Positions 18,127-27,089 of a stretch of DNA of 64,000 bases are shown here, piece after piece; the first letter of the stretch is position 1; each line of letters opens with the position of its first letter. Source of the stretch: Acidobacteriaceae bacterium. GTDB taxonomy: Bacteria; Acidobacteriota; Terriglobia; Terriglobales; Acidobacteriaceae. The notes under the pieces are model-generated. The model was given only the letters and a program-made list of their open reading frames with translations. It ran no database searches and had not been told where the DNA came from. A program made the position numbers and the translations under genes. The stretch spans positions 95,685 through 159,684 of the forward strand of contig CAHJWN010000002.1 in assembly GCA_903642265.1 (NCBI GenBank), given 5' to 3'.

Positions 18127-19035
18127 TTAGAAGGTGGATTGGTCGACAGTAATCCGCATGCTCAGGTCAACGGCTACGGCCGAATGAGTGAGAGCGCCGA
18201 CCGAGATGAGGTCGGGGCCAGCAAGGGCATAAGCGCGAACGGTCTTGAGGTTCATATTGCCGGAAGCTTCGATCGGGATGGTGGGCAGGGCTTTTCGGAT
18301 CTGCTTAACGGCTTTCTTCACCGCTGCGGGCTTCATGTTGTCGAGCAGGATGGACTCTGCATCGCCGCTTATGGCTTCCTGTAGTTCAGCTTCTGACCGG
18401 ACCTCGACCTGCACCATCTGGCCCTGCTTACGACCCTTGAGGGCATTCGCAAGCGCGACCGGAAGCCCTCCGCCCAGCGAAATGTGATTGTTCTTGATCA
18501 GAATGCCGTCCTGGAGATTGAGTCGATGGTTGACGCCGCCGCCGCAGACGACCGCGTACTTGTCGAGAATGCGGAGACCGGGTATCGTCTTCCGGGTGTC
18601 AAGGATCTTGGTGGCGATTCCGGTTTTGGCCTTGGTGCCTGCGACCGCCTTCACGTATTCGTTAGTCAGCGTGGCGATCCCGGACATCCGCTGCATCAGG
18701 TTCAAAATGACTCGCTCGCAGGAGAGAATGGCGGCGGCGTTATGGCGAATGACAGCGATCGGCTGACCCTTCTTGACTCTGACGCCATCGAAAATCTCCG
18801 GGTGCGAAATGATTTCGAAACGGCCGGGCGGCGTGGCGGACATCTTCGCAAATGCTTCGAAGAAGATCGGAATGCAACCCAGTCCGGAGACGATGCAGGC
18901 CTGCTTGGCGATTATGGTTCCCGTGGCCCGCAGGCGGGGCGGGATGGTGAGCGCGGTGGTCACATCCTGCGAGGCTTTATCTTCGGCGAGGGCGCCATCG
19001 ATGATGGCACGTACGCGTTTGCTGTTCCAATCCAT
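18127..19035 (-). CDS. nadC: Nicotinate-nucleotide pyrophosphorylase NadC
   Basis: 302 aa. Converts quinolinate and PRPP to nicotinate mononucleotide in de novo NAD synthesis. Type II phosphoribosyltransferase features: EDKASQDVTTALTIPP near the N-terminus, LMQRMSGIATLTN, TKILDTRKTIPGLRILDKYA (substrate arginine and lysine), GGGVNHRLNLQDGILIKNNH, ILLDNMKP, and EASGNMNLKTVRAYA near the C-terminus. AGGA sits eight bases before the ATG. First gene of the nadC-birA-coaX run, 140 bases before birA. Confidence 0.95.
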   Translation of the reverse strand: MDWNSKRVRAIIDGALAEDKASQDVTTALTIPPRLRATGTIIAKQACIVSGLGCIPIFFEAFAKMSATPPGRFEIISHPEIFDGVRVKKGQPIAVIRHNAAAILSCERVILNLMQRMSGIATLTNEYVKAVAGTKAKTGIATKILDTRKTIPGLRILDKYAVVCGGGVNHRLNLQDGILIKNNHISLGGGLPVALANALKGRKQGQMVQVEVRSEAELQEAISGDAESILLDNMKPAAVKKAVKQIRKALPTIPIEASGNMNLKTVRAYALAGPDLISVGALTHSAVAVDLSMRITVDQSTF

Positions 19036-19145
19036 GTAGCAATCCTAAACCCGTATGGATGCGATTACAGGTGAGTCAATGCAGATTGCGATGGTGCCGG
19101 GTCGATGAACAACGACGTGCATCTTATTTGCAGGAATTTTCTTCT

Positions 19146-19559
19146 GTGAGGCGCGTCATCTCTTTATCTCACCAGTTCGCCTATCTCCTGCTGTTAGCGC
19201 TGCCAATTGCGTGCATGTCGTGGACTGTGACGCATGAAGAGGTTTTCCGTGAACCCCGCGAATGGTGTAAATGCCGCAGCACGGACTGCAAACGCGTAGC
19301 GCAACGGAAATTTTTCTACCTATTCACATGCGAGTACTGCTTCAGCCATTATGTGACCGCGCTTGTACTGCTGGTCACGCGGTTCACGCTTCTTTACGAC
19401 GGTTGGCGCGGCTATGTTCTCGCGGAGTTTGCGCTGGTGTGGCTTGCCAATATCTATATGAGTTTCTTCAATCGTCTAAGGCTGGATATCAAACACGAGA
19501 ATGTCGCAATCGCAGTAGACCAGGTGAAGGTAGAAGGGGCTGCTTCAACAGCAAAGTAA
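19146..19559 (+). CDS. Small membrane protein with clustered cysteines, unknown function
   Basis: 137 aa from the GTG at 19146, chosen because AGGAA lies nine bases upstream; a longer frame starts at 19059 with no ribosome site. The first helix (about 7-25) is followed by a cysteine-bearing polar loop (REWCKCRSTDCKR) and TCEYCFSHYVTALVLLVTRF, which starts a second helix. A third helix contains VLAEFALVWLANIYM. The CxYC at the helix start recalls DUF1360-type small membrane proteins, but that is a weak resemblance. The stop is 2 bases from the convergent valS stop. Confidence 0.65.
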   Translation: MRRVISLSHQFAYLLLLALPIACMSWTVTHEEVFREPREWCKCRSTDCKRVAQRKFFYLFTCEYCFSHYVTALVLLVTRFTLLYDGWRGYVLAEFALVWLANIYMSFFNRLRLDIKHENVAIAVDQVKVEGAASTAK

Positions 19560-19561
19560 AA

Positions 19562-22423
19562 CTAGCCTTGTGGGAGGGCGTCCAAGGCGGTCTTGGTTTT
19601 GCCGTAGAGCATCTTCGTCTCGGCGTGCTGCTTGCGAAGGCCCTCGACGATGTTGACAGGCGCCTTGGCCATAAACGCCTCATTGGTAAGTTGGCGATCG
19701 GCGGCGATCAGGCCTTTCTCGTACTTTGCTAGGTCTTTCGTAAGGCGCTCTCGCTCTGCTGGCACATCGATGGTGCGGGCGTAGACGACTTGAACGTCAA
19801 ACGATGCAGATGAGCGAGTACCTTCACCGGAGAGCGTAGATGGGGCCAGTTCGACGGCACTGACGCGGGCGAGTTTAGCCAGCATCTCGGCATTCGCCTG
19901 GGCGAGGGTGGACTTGCCCGATGCCGAGTAGATGCGGATGGGCGTGGCTTCCTTTTCGGGCATACCCATCTCCTTGCGAAGGCCGCGTACGGCAACAATG
20001 AGCTGCTGCAGAGTCTCCATGTCGCCCACCGCTGCTTCGTCGAGAGGATAGTCTGCGGCTTGTGGAAAGCGGGTTAGCGCGATGGATTTTGCAGGTGGTG
20101 CATCGTTGAAAAGGGCATGCCATATTTCTTCGGTAATAAAGGGCATGAAGGGGCTGAGGAGGCGCAAAGCGGACTCGAAGACGTGGGTAAAAGCTACAAG
20201 CGAGGCAAGTGCTTCGGTATTGTTCCCTTCTGCAACGAAAGTGAGACGGAGCTTGATGATCTCGAGGTACCAGTCGCAGAGGTCGCCCCAGAAGAACTGG
20301 TAGACGGCAGATGCGGCTTCGTCGAAGCGATAGTCCGCAAGCGACTTGTTGACCTCAGCAGCGGTGATGCTGAAGCGGGAGAGGATCCAGCGGGTTTCGA
20401 GCGGCAGAGATAAGGCCGACCCGACGCTTTGCGACGAGACAGCAAAGGAGGCGGCGCCCAGGCTGTCGCGGTCGATCATCACGCCGGCTTCCTTTGCGCG
20501 CTCGATGTTCATGAAGAGAAAACGCGCGGCGTTCCAAATCTTGTTTGCGAAGGCGCGGTTGCCTTCGGTGCGGGCCTCGGAGAAGGCGATGTCGGTGCCA
20601 GGCGAAGCCATGCTTGCGAGGGTGAATCGAACCGCATCCGTACCGAAGCGGGTGATGACGTCTATCGGGTCGACGACGTTGCCCTTCGTCTTCGACATCT
20701 TCTGACGATCGGCGTCGCGCACGAGCGCGTGGATGTACACCTCACGAAACGGGACAGCATCGGCAAGCGTACGCTTCGACCCGTCTGGCATCGGCACGTC
20801 GAGCATGAAGTGCGATCCCAGCATAATCATGCGGGCGACCCAGAAGAAGAGAATGTCAAAGCCGGTGACGAGCAGCTGGGTGGGATAGAAGGCGGCTAAG
20901 TCAGGGCTTAGGGCAAAGGGACCCGAGCCCTCGTCTCTCGTCCCTGCTCCCTCTTTTCCGGGCCAGCCGAACACTGTGAACGGCAGGAGCCCGGACGAAA
21001 ACCACGTGTCGAGAACATCAGTCTCCTGCGTGATGTCTCTTGAACTGCAATGGGCACAGGCAGCGGGCGTGTCGCGCGCAACCGTGATCTGGCTGCAGGT
21101 CTTGCAATGCCAGGCGGGAATGCGGTGGCCCCACCAGAGCTGGCGCGAGATGCACCAGTCGTAGATGTTGTGCATCCACTCGTCGTAAACCTTGCGGTAC
21201 TGGTCCGGCGTGAACTTGATGTGACCCTGCTCTACGGCGGCAATCGCGTTGGCGGCGATGCTAGCTCCGCCGGTCGATGGGGCCTTGTTGACGGCGACGA
21301 ACCATTGCTTGGAGAGGCGTGGCTCGATGATGTCCTTGGTGCGATCGCACAGACCTATGCTGTTGTTGTGGTCTTTGATTGCGACGAGAAGGCCTTGGGC
21401 TTCCAGGTCGGCAACGATTTGCCTGCGGGCGTCGAATCGATCGAGCCCGTGGTATGGCGAGCCGGGCAGATCAATGTGCGCGGTTGTGTCCATGATGTTG
21501 ATGTTCGCCAGGGCGTGGCGTTGGCCGATTGCGAAGTCGTTGGGGTCATGTGCGGGCGTTACTTTTACGGCGCCGGTGCCAAACTCAGGCTTCGCCCACT
21601 CATCGGCAATGATGGGGATCTCGCGACCGACCAACGGCAGCGTCAGGAGTTTGCCAACGAGATGCATGTAGCGTTCGTCGGAAGGGTTGACGGCAACGGC
21701 CACGTCACCAAGCATGGTCTCGGGGCGGGTGGTCGCGATGACGATGGAGCCTGATCCATCCGCAAGTGGGTAGCGGATTTCGTAGAGCTTGCCGAGTTGA
21801 TCCTCGTGAATCACTTCAAGATCGGAGATGGCTGTCTGGCAGCCGGGACACCAGTTCACGATGTACGCGCCGCGATAGATCAGGCCCTGCTCGTAAAGCC
21901 GGACGAAAGCCTCCTTTACCGCAACGTTCAGGTTCTCATCCATCGTGAAGTACTCGCGGGACCAGTCAACAGTGCTGCCGAGGCGCTTCATCTGGTCGAG
22001 AATTGCGTTTCCATACAGCGACTTCCACTGCCAGACCCGGGCTTCGAAGGCTTCCCGGCCAAGCTGCTGGCGGGTGGTGCCTTCAGCCTTCAACTGACGC
22101 TCGACCATCATCTGCGTGGCAATGCCGGCGTGATCCGTGCCGGGCACCCAAAGAGCCGTGTCGCCCAACATGCGATGCCAGCGCGTGAGAATGTCCATCT
22201 CCGTCTGGTTGAGCATATGGCCGATATGCAGACGGCCAGTGACGTTAGGCGGAGGAAGAAGCTGGACGAACTTTTTGGCCTCGTCGTTCGTAGATGAGAG
22301 AGGCGTCGCAACGTCGAAGAGGCGCTCTGTCACCCAGTAATCGGCCCAGCGCTGTTCGATTGTGGATGGGTCATACGCTTTGGGCAGGGCTTCTTTGGGT
22401 TCGTGCTGGCTCTCAGGATTCAT
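19562..22423 (-). CDS. valS: Valyl-tRNA synthetase
   Basis: 953 aa, full length. Charges tRNA-Val and edits mischarged threonine. Class I signature PPPNVTGRLHIGHMLN (HIGH motif, about 56-71) and KMSKTKGNVVDP (KMSKS loop, about 570-580). The editing domain lies between them (ATTRPETMLGDVAVAVNP). The anticodon-binding domain and the C-terminal coiled coil (DVPAERERLTKDLAKYEKGL) close the protein. It is divergent from the repeat protein at 22525, with about 100 bases between. Confidence 0.97.
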   Translation of the reverse strand: MNPESQHEPKEALPKAYDPSTIEQRWADYWVTERLFDVATPLSSTNDEAKKFVQLLPPPNVTGRLHIGHMLNQTEMDILTRWHRMLGDTALWVPGTDHAGIATQMMVERQLKAEGTTRQQLGREAFEARVWQWKSLYGNAILDQMKRLGSTVDWSREYFTMDENLNVAVKEAFVRLYEQGLIYRGAYIVNWCPGCQTAISDLEVIHEDQLGKLYEIRYPLADGSGSIVIATTRPETMLGDVAVAVNPSDERYMHLVGKLLTLPLVGREIPIIADEWAKPEFGTGAVKVTPAHDPNDFAIGQRHALANINIMDTTAHIDLPGSPYHGLDRFDARRQIVADLEAQGLLVAIKDHNNSIGLCDRTKDIIEPRLSKQWFVAVNKAPSTGGASIAANAIAAVEQGHIKFTPDQYRKVYDEWMHNIYDWCISRQLWWGHRIPAWHCKTCSQITVARDTPAACAHCSSRDITQETDVLDTWFSSGLLPFTVFGWPGKEGAGTRDEGSGPFALSPDLAAFYPTQLLVTGFDILFFWVARMIMLGSHFMLDVPMPDGSKRTLADAVPFREVYIHALVRDADRQKMSKTKGNVVDPIDVITRFGTDAVRFTLASMASPGTDIAFSEARTEGNRAFANKIWNAARFLFMNIERAKEAGVMIDRDSLGAASFAVSSQSVGSALSLPLETRWILSRFSITAAEVNKSLADYRFDEAASAVYQFFWGDLCDWYLEIIKLRLTFVAEGNNTEALASLVAFTHVFESALRLLSPFMPFITEEIWHALFNDAPPAKSIALTRFPQAADYPLDEAAVGDMETLQQLIVAVRGLRKEMGMPEKEATPIRIYSASGKSTLAQANAEMLAKLARVSAVELAPSTLSGEGTRSSASFDVQVVYARTIDVPAERERLTKDLAKYEKGLIAADRQLTNEAFMAKAPVNIVEGLRKQHAETKMLYGKTKTALDALPQG

Positions 22424-22524
22424 GAGCCTTTAAGGGTAGCAGGTCAGGCGGAAAGGACAGTTCAGCAGCAAACGAGGCTGTAGACTTTTGTCCTGGGAAG
22501 CGTTTTTGTGGAGGCTATCCGTTT

Positions 22525-23022
22525 ATGAAGCGAAGCTTGGCAGCGTTCGTGGTGGTTGTGGGCTGTTTGATTGCGGCATGCCCGGCTTTTGCTGAGGGCG
22601 ACCGTGTCTCTATTGCAAACGACATCACGGTGGACGAAGGAAGCACATCGGGAGACCTTGTCTGCGTAATGTGCAGCATCAAAGTTCACGGCGGTGTGCA
22701 TGGCGATATTGTGACGCTGCTCGGCAGCGTGATGGTCGACGATGGACAGGCGATCTCAGGCGATATCGTGACAGTCGGTGGAAACGTGTCGCTCAATGAC
22801 GGTGCGAGGGTAAACGGAGACGTCGCCGTGGTGGGTGGTTTCCTGAACCGCGGTTCGGGAGCAACCATCGGCGGCGACAGCAATGTGGAGTCTGGAAGAG
22901 GCTGGCTGCTGGTCCCATTCGCGCCACTACTGATCTTGATTGGAGTTGTGTGGCTGATTGTCTGGCTAGTAAGGCGCAGACGGTTCAACTATGCGATGTA
23001 TCCGCAGGGACGGAGGTTCTAA
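22525..23022 (+). CDS. Exported bactofilin-like beta-repeat protein with C-terminal membrane anchor
   Basis: 165 aa. Residues 1-23 are a signal peptide. A run of short beta repeats follows (about 28-130) in which G-D-I/V recurs every 16-20 residues: STSGDLVCV, GGVHGDIVTLLGSVMVDD, AISGDIVTVGGNVSLND, ARVNGDVAVVGG, ATIGGDSNVESG. This fits a right-handed beta-helix related to polymer-forming proteins. A single hydrophobic helix (WLLVPFAPLLILIGVVWLIV) and a basic tail (VRRRRFNYAMYPQGRRF) end the protein. GGAGG precedes the ATG. A redoxin gene starts 8 bases after the stop, so the two are probably one operon. Confidence 0.75.
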   Translation: MKRSLAAFVVVVGCLIAACPAFAEGDRVSIANDITVDEGSTSGDLVCVMCSIKVHGGVHGDIVTLLGSVMVDDGQAISGDIVTVGGNVSLNDGARVNGDVAVVGGFLNRGSGATIGGDSNVESGRGWLLVPFAPLLILIGVVWLIVWLVRRRRFNYAMYPQGRRF

Positions 23023-23030
23023 GGAGAGTT

Positions 23031-23615
23031 ATGTCGAGAACAGAATCGAAAATGGTGGCGCTGGGCTCGATCGCCCCGCCGTTCGAGTTGATGGATGTAA
23101 TCAGCGGTCACGGGATGAGCCGCGACGATGTGTTTGCTGCGGCAGGTGAGGAGGCGGAGGGTCTGCTGGTGATGTTTATTTGCGTACATTGCCCCTATGT
23201 GAAGCATGTTGAGGCAGAACTGGCTAAGTTGGGCGAGGACTATGAAGGATTGATCGCGATGGTCGCAATCCAGAGCAATGACGTGGAAACCTACCCCGCA
23301 GATGGGCCGGAAGGGATGAAGGAGCAGGCTGCACGGTTGGGATTCCGCTTCCCTTACCTGCTGGACGAGATGCAGGAAGTCGCTCGGGAATACGACGCTG
23401 CGTGTACGCCGGACTTCTTTCTGTTCGATGGAGAGATGCAGCTGGTCTATCGCGGGCAGTTGGATAACAGCAGGCCGAGGCGCGGGGAGCCGGGAGACGC
23501 GCTACCTGTCACAGGCAAAGACCTGCGGGCTGCGATGGATGCCGTAATCGCGGGCAGGCTGCCCGATGAGGATCAATGGACCAGTCTGGGATGCAATATC
23601 AAGTGGAAAGAATAG
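23031..23615 (+). CDS. Thioredoxin-fold redoxin protein
   Basis: 194 aa. The start at 23031 follows AAGGAGAG; the open frame upstream overlaps the preceding gene and is ignored. Thioredoxin/peroxiredoxin-like fold with active-site CVHCP (Cys51 and Cys54) after LLVMFI, then IAMVAIQSNDVETYPADG and the DFFLFDGEMQLVYRGQLDN strand typical of AhpC/TSA-like cytosolic proteins. No signal peptide. Likely a thiol-disulfide or peroxide reductase; substrate unknown. It follows the beta-repeat gene by 8 bases and ends at a strong bidirectional terminator. Confidence 0.82.
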   Translation: MSRTESKMVALGSIAPPFELMDVISGHGMSRDDVFAAAGEEAEGLLVMFICVHCPYVKHVEAELAKLGEDYEGLIAMVAIQSNDVETYPADGPEGMKEQAARLGFRFPYLLDEMQEVAREYDAACTPDFFLFDGEMQLVYRGQLDNSRPRRGEPGDALPVTGKDLRAAMDAVIAGRLPDEDQWTSLGCNIKWKE

Positions 23616-23618
23616 AAA

Positions 23619-23646
23619 AGCCCATACATCAGGCGATGTATGGGCT
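23619..23646. terminator. Bidirectional terminator hairpin
   Basis: A perfect 12-bp stem (AGCCCATACATC / GATGTATGGGCT) with a 4-base loop lies between the convergent redoxin and small membrane genes. Read on the minus strand it is followed by TTTTC, so it is strongest for the minus-strand gene. Confidence 0.85.
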
Positions 23647-23671
23647 TGCTATCTAAAAACAATCTGGAAAC

Positions 23672-23932
23672 TTATTTGCTGATGGCTGCGTCGGAGCCGT
23701 GCTGCTTCACCATCTTGTTGTAGAGGCCGAGAATCAGAAACGGTGCTGCCCACTGGCCGATGAAGAGGGCCATATCTGTCTTCTTCTGTACCTTGTAGGC
23801 AACGGAGACTGCCATGGACGCAAGTGCGGCAGCAAGGTAAATGCTCGACGGCACCTGGGATGTGAACTTCTCAATGGCTGCGGTGACTTGATCTTCCTGC
23901 GCTTCGCCTGGTGCTACACGGTAGTCGGTCAT
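23672..23932 (-). CDS. Small membrane protein of unknown function
   Basis: 86 aa from the ATG at 23932, which has AGGAG eight bases upstream. Residues about 1-28 are polar; two hydrophobic segments follow (SSIYLAAALASMAVSVAYKV and MALFIGQWAAPFLILGLYNK). Short, abundant-looking proteins of this shape are common in acidobacterial genomes; no function is known to me. Monocistronic, ending at the shared terminator at 23619-23646. Confidence 0.7.
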   Translation of the reverse strand: MTDYRVAPGEAQEDQVTAAIEKFTSQVPSSIYLAAALASMAVSVAYKVQKKTDMALFIGQWAAPFLILGLYNKMVKQHGSDAAISK

Positions 23933-24053
23933 GTACAAATCTCCTGGGGGCGGATATTCCGCTTGTAGAGAGAGTGATGCCGATTCCACGATCCACGGGT
24001 GCGTTCGCTGACAAATTGTAATTAAGTTTCATCCTGCCAAAGATTCTTGCTTC

Positions 24054-24779
24054 TTAGTACGTCGTGTGCAGCGCGCGACCGACGCCAGCTTCTTCCCGCA
24101 CGATCTGTCCATCGCGCATTGTCAGTATGCGGTCAGCGATCTGGGCGGCCTCAGGGTTGTGCGTAATCATCAGGACAGTCTGGTTCAGCTCGCGGCTGGA
24201 GCTGCGGAGCATCTCAAGAACGGCGTCGGAGTTCTTGGTATCCAGATTGCCAGTTGGTTCGTCAGCGAGAACAATCGATGGCCGGGTCACCAGCGCCCGC
24301 GCGATGGCGACGCGCTGCTGTTCACCGCCTGAAAGCTCATTCGGGCGATGATCCAGCCGTCCGGCTATGCCCAGCTGCGTGGCGAGATGGTCGAGCAGGC
24401 TGCGGTCAAGGGGCTTTTTCTCGTCCGAGCCGAGGTTTGCGATGTCGTGGGCGATCTCGATGTTACCCAGTGCCGAGAGCGTCGGAAGCAGATTGAACCG
24501 CTGAAACACAAAACCGATGCGGGCCCTCCGCATTTTTGTGCGCTCTGCGTCCGAGAGCTTCGCGAAGTCGGTGCCATCGATAGTGACGGAGCCGGAGGTT
24601 GCGTTCGTAAGACCCCCGAGCACATAGAAGAGGGTCGATTTGCCTGAACCCGAAGGGCCTACGATAGCAACAAATTCGCCCGGCTGGATAGCGAAGTTGA
24701 CGTCGTGGAGGGCGTTCACTTCAAGTTTGCCAGACCGATAGGTTTTGCCGAGGTTCTGAGCGAGGATGATAGGAGTCAT
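24054..24779 (-). CDS. ABC transporter ATP-binding protein (LolD/MacB type)
   Basis: 241 aa. Walker A GPSGSGKSTLFY (about 41-52), signature LSGGEQQRVAIARAL, Walker B SIVLADEPTGNLD, and the switch His in MITHNPEAAQ. The length and the GNLDTKNSDAVLEML sequence place it in the LolD/MacB/YbbA group that powers lipoprotein release or type VII ABC machines. No permease gene is adjacent, so its partner must be elsewhere. AGGAG lies immediately upstream of the ATG. Confidence 0.9.
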   Translation of the reverse strand: MTPIILAQNLGKTYRSGKLEVNALHDVNFAIQPGEFVAIVGPSGSGKSTLFYVLGGLTNATSGSVTIDGTDFAKLSDAERTKMRRARIGFVFQRFNLLPTLSALGNIEIAHDIANLGSDEKKPLDRSLLDHLATQLGIAGRLDHRPNELSGGEQQRVAIARALVTRPSIVLADEPTGNLDTKNSDAVLEMLRSSSRELNQTVLMITHNPEAAQIADRILTMRDGQIVREEAGVGRALHTTY

Positions 24780-24846
24780 TAGCTGTGACTAAGTTTACCG
24801 CAGCAAGGCCGCGAAGCCATCTGAGCAAGGCTGCGGGCGAGGTTCG

Positions 24847-25440
24847 ATGAGGGTTACAGAGCTGTTGCTTTACGGAGTTGCGGGATGGTGCAGTATCGGT
24901 CTCGTCGGGGTTGTGATCTCGGAAATGCGCGGGCGTCGCAAGGAGGCGATTAGGAATTCTCTTTGGATCGCAGCGATTGTAGGTACATATTTTGCTGTGC
25001 TGCTGGGATGTTCGGCGATACAGCCCCAGAAAGTGATCGCTATCGGACAGGACCAGTGCTACGCCACGATGTGCTTCACAGTGACCGCCGTCGACGAAGT
25101 GCCGGGGCTGGTAGCGGGCGATGAAGGCCGGGTGGTTAGGGTCGCAATCCGCGTTGCCAACCACGGTCCATCGGGCGACGCAGAGACGCTGCTGTTCCCA
25201 TATCTGACAGACTCGAAAGGAAGAGCCTGGGAACCTTTACCGGGGCTCTCCGGCAATCGCCTGAACCAGCGAGTTGCCAGCGGTGGGCAACTGGTGAGTC
25301 AGCCAATGTTCCGCGTTGCAATAAATTCGACAGGCCTTGGTCTGGTGCTCACACATGGCAACTGGCAGCGGCGACGACTGGTGATCGGCGACTCGGACAG
25401 CTTAGGCCACCGGCGAACGGTCGTGGATCTGGGTCGCTAA
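24847..25440 (+). CDS. Membrane-anchored protein with extracytoplasmic beta domain
   Basis: 197 aa. Two N-terminal hydrophobic segments (about 5-25 and 39-57, the latter ending in a cysteine at LLGCSA) precede a soluble beta-rich region (VTAVDEVPG, VVRVAIRVANHGP, LTDSKGRAWEPLPG). This resembles DUF4352/telomere-type Ig-like extracytoplasmic domains. Divergent from the ABC ATPase with 67 bases between, and only 15 bases from the convergent receiver gene. Function unknown. Confidence 0.65.
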   Translation: MRVTELLLYGVAGWCSIGLVGVVISEMRGRRKEAIRNSLWIAAIVGTYFAVLLGCSAIQPQKVIAIGQDQCYATMCFTVTAVDEVPGLVAGDEGRVVRVAIRVANHGPSGDAETLLFPYLTDSKGRAWEPLPGLSGNRLNQRVASGGQLVSQPMFRVAINSTGLGLVLTHGNWQRRRLVIGDSDSLGHRRTVVDLGR

Positions 25441-25455
25441 TTATCCGAACTACCT

Positions 25456-25851
25456 TCAGCGACCGGGGACTGGCATGTGAAGTGCCTGCGAGATGGCCGC
25501 CAGCAGATGACTATTCTCGACTGGTTTCTGCAGGAACATGAGTGCTCCAGCGTTGAGCGCACGGCTCTTGTTTCCGGCGCGATCGCGTCCACTGAGAACG
25601 ATGATCGGGATAGCATCCTTGGGATCGTCGGAGCGGAGCATCTCGAGAACGACAAAGCCGTCGCCAGAAGGCATGCCCAGATCGAGCAGGATTAGATCAG
25701 GCGCATGGCGACGGGCTTCGTCTACAACGGAAAGACCGTCGCCCGCGCATGACACGTCGAAGTTATTGGAACGGAGACGGATGGCGAGCGCGAGACGCAT
25801 CCCGGGATCGTCATCGGCAATAAGAATGCGCTTCTTCTGGGCAGTGGGCAT
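25456..25851 (-). CDS. Single-domain response regulator receiver protein
   Basis: 131 aa, one CheY-like receiver domain and nothing else. Acidic pocket ADDDPGM (about 12-14), phospho-acceptor Asp in DLILLDLGMPSGDG (about 55), the conserved Ser in IIVLSGRD, and Lys in FLQKPVE. The ATG at 25851 is preferred over the open frame to 25938. No histidine kinase is nearby. It could act as a phosphate shuttle or protein-interaction regulator. Confidence 0.88.
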   Translation of the reverse strand: MPTAQKKRILIADDDPGMRLALAIRLRSNNFDVSCAGDGLSVVDEARRHAPDLILLDLGMPSGDGFVVLEMLRSDDPKDAIPIIVLSGRDRAGNKSRALNAGALMFLQKPVENSHLLAAISQALHMPVPGR

Positions 25852-26039
25852 CGCTGACTCCTGGAACTTGAAGTGTTCTTCGGAGGGAGAGGACGAAAGG
25901 ATCAGTGCTAAGGCCAGGGAATGACTCAGAGGTAACATACCGATCCTCTACACAGTCAGAGGGAGGTCCGTTGCTCAAGATCCAGATCGGGGCACTAGAA
26001 CTTTGCCTTTGACGCCACTCGGGCCAGGGAGCCCCTATC

Positions 26040-27089
26040 CTAGATAACCAGGGAGGCAGCCCGCTCTGAATGGCCGGAGTTCTCGGAGGCACGCGCTTCG
26101 GCATATGCTGCCGCTCCGAGCAACGCGCAGGTGTCGTCCAGTATGACGCGGACCGGGATGGCTTCGAGAATGGGCTGCATGCGCCCCTTATCGGTGAAAG
26201 CCTCCATAAACGCTCCATCTTTGAGCGTTTTGAGGATCTTGGGGGCAATGCCGCCGCCAAGATAGATGCCGCCTGTCGCCAGGATCTTGAGAGCAATGTT
26301 GCCTGCCTCGGCGCCGTAAGCGGAGGCGAAGATGCGCATGGTTTCGGCGCAGATGGGGCTGGATCCATCTTCTGCACACTCGCCGATCACTGCATTGGGG
26401 TCTTCATTGGTCAAGCGCTCGACAAGCCACGCCGGCTCTTCCATCCTGCGATCGTCTTTACAGAAAGCATAGACGTTCTTGATACCAAGTCCGGAGACGA
26501 CCCGTTCGAAGCTGACCCTTCCATTCAGGGTCCTGTGCAGATACTGGAGGAGCGCGATCTCGGTCTCGTCGCGCGCGGCGAAGTCGCAATGCCCGCCTTC
26601 GGATGGGATCGGGACGTGGCGTAACTTGCCATCCCATATCAGCATGGCCTCGCCAAGTCCAGTACCGGCAGCGATCAGGCCGCGGTGTCCTACTGAGCTG
26701 GCATCTCCGTCGTGTAGTGTGAAGATCTTGTCTGCCGAGAGTTCCGGGATGCCGTAGCCGTTGGCTTCAAGGTCGTTGATCAGGAAGATATGCTCGACCG
26801 CAAGCGAGAGGGCAAGTTCGCGCACATCGAGCGACCAAGGCAGATTAGTCAGCTTGATGCGGCCGTCGCGAACCGGGCCCGGGCAGCCAAAGCAGGCGGC
26901 CTTCACATCATCGCGGTTGAGCGGTCCAGCGTCGGTGTGCTGCGAGAGAAAGTCGTTGACGACGTCTTCAAGGCTGGCAAACTCATGCGCTGGGTATTTC
27001 TGATCACGGATCGCAATGAGCCGGCCACCTTCGAAGTTATACAGTGCCAGGTGGACCTTGGTTCCACCTACGTCGCCGGCCAGGATCAT
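26040..27089 (-). CDS. glk: Glucokinase
   Basis: 349 aa. Phosphorylates glucose with ATP. Belongs to the proteobacterial-type Glk family: phosphate-binding MILAGDVGGTKVHLALYN at the N-terminus, GLIAAGTGLGEAML, IPSEGGHCDFAARDE (catalytic region), and GGIYLGGGIAPKIL near 280. The start directly follows the pgl stop (TAGATG), so translation is coupled. Last gene of the zwf-pgl-glk operon. Confidence 0.94.
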   Translation of the reverse strand: MILAGDVGGTKVHLALYNFEGGRLIAIRDQKYPAHEFASLEDVVNDFLSQHTDAGPLNRDDVKAACFGCPGPVRDGRIKLTNLPWSLDVRELALSLAVEHIFLINDLEANGYGIPELSADKIFTLHDGDASSVGHRGLIAAGTGLGEAMLIWDGKLRHVPIPSEGGHCDFAARDETEIALLQYLHRTLNGRVSFERVVSGLGIKNVYAFCKDDRRMEEPAWLVERLTNEDPNAVIGECAEDGSSPICAETMRIFASAYGAEAGNIALKILATGGIYLGGGIAPKILKTLKDGAFMEAFTDKGRMQPILEAIPVRVILDDTCALLGAAAYAEARASENSGHSERAASLVI

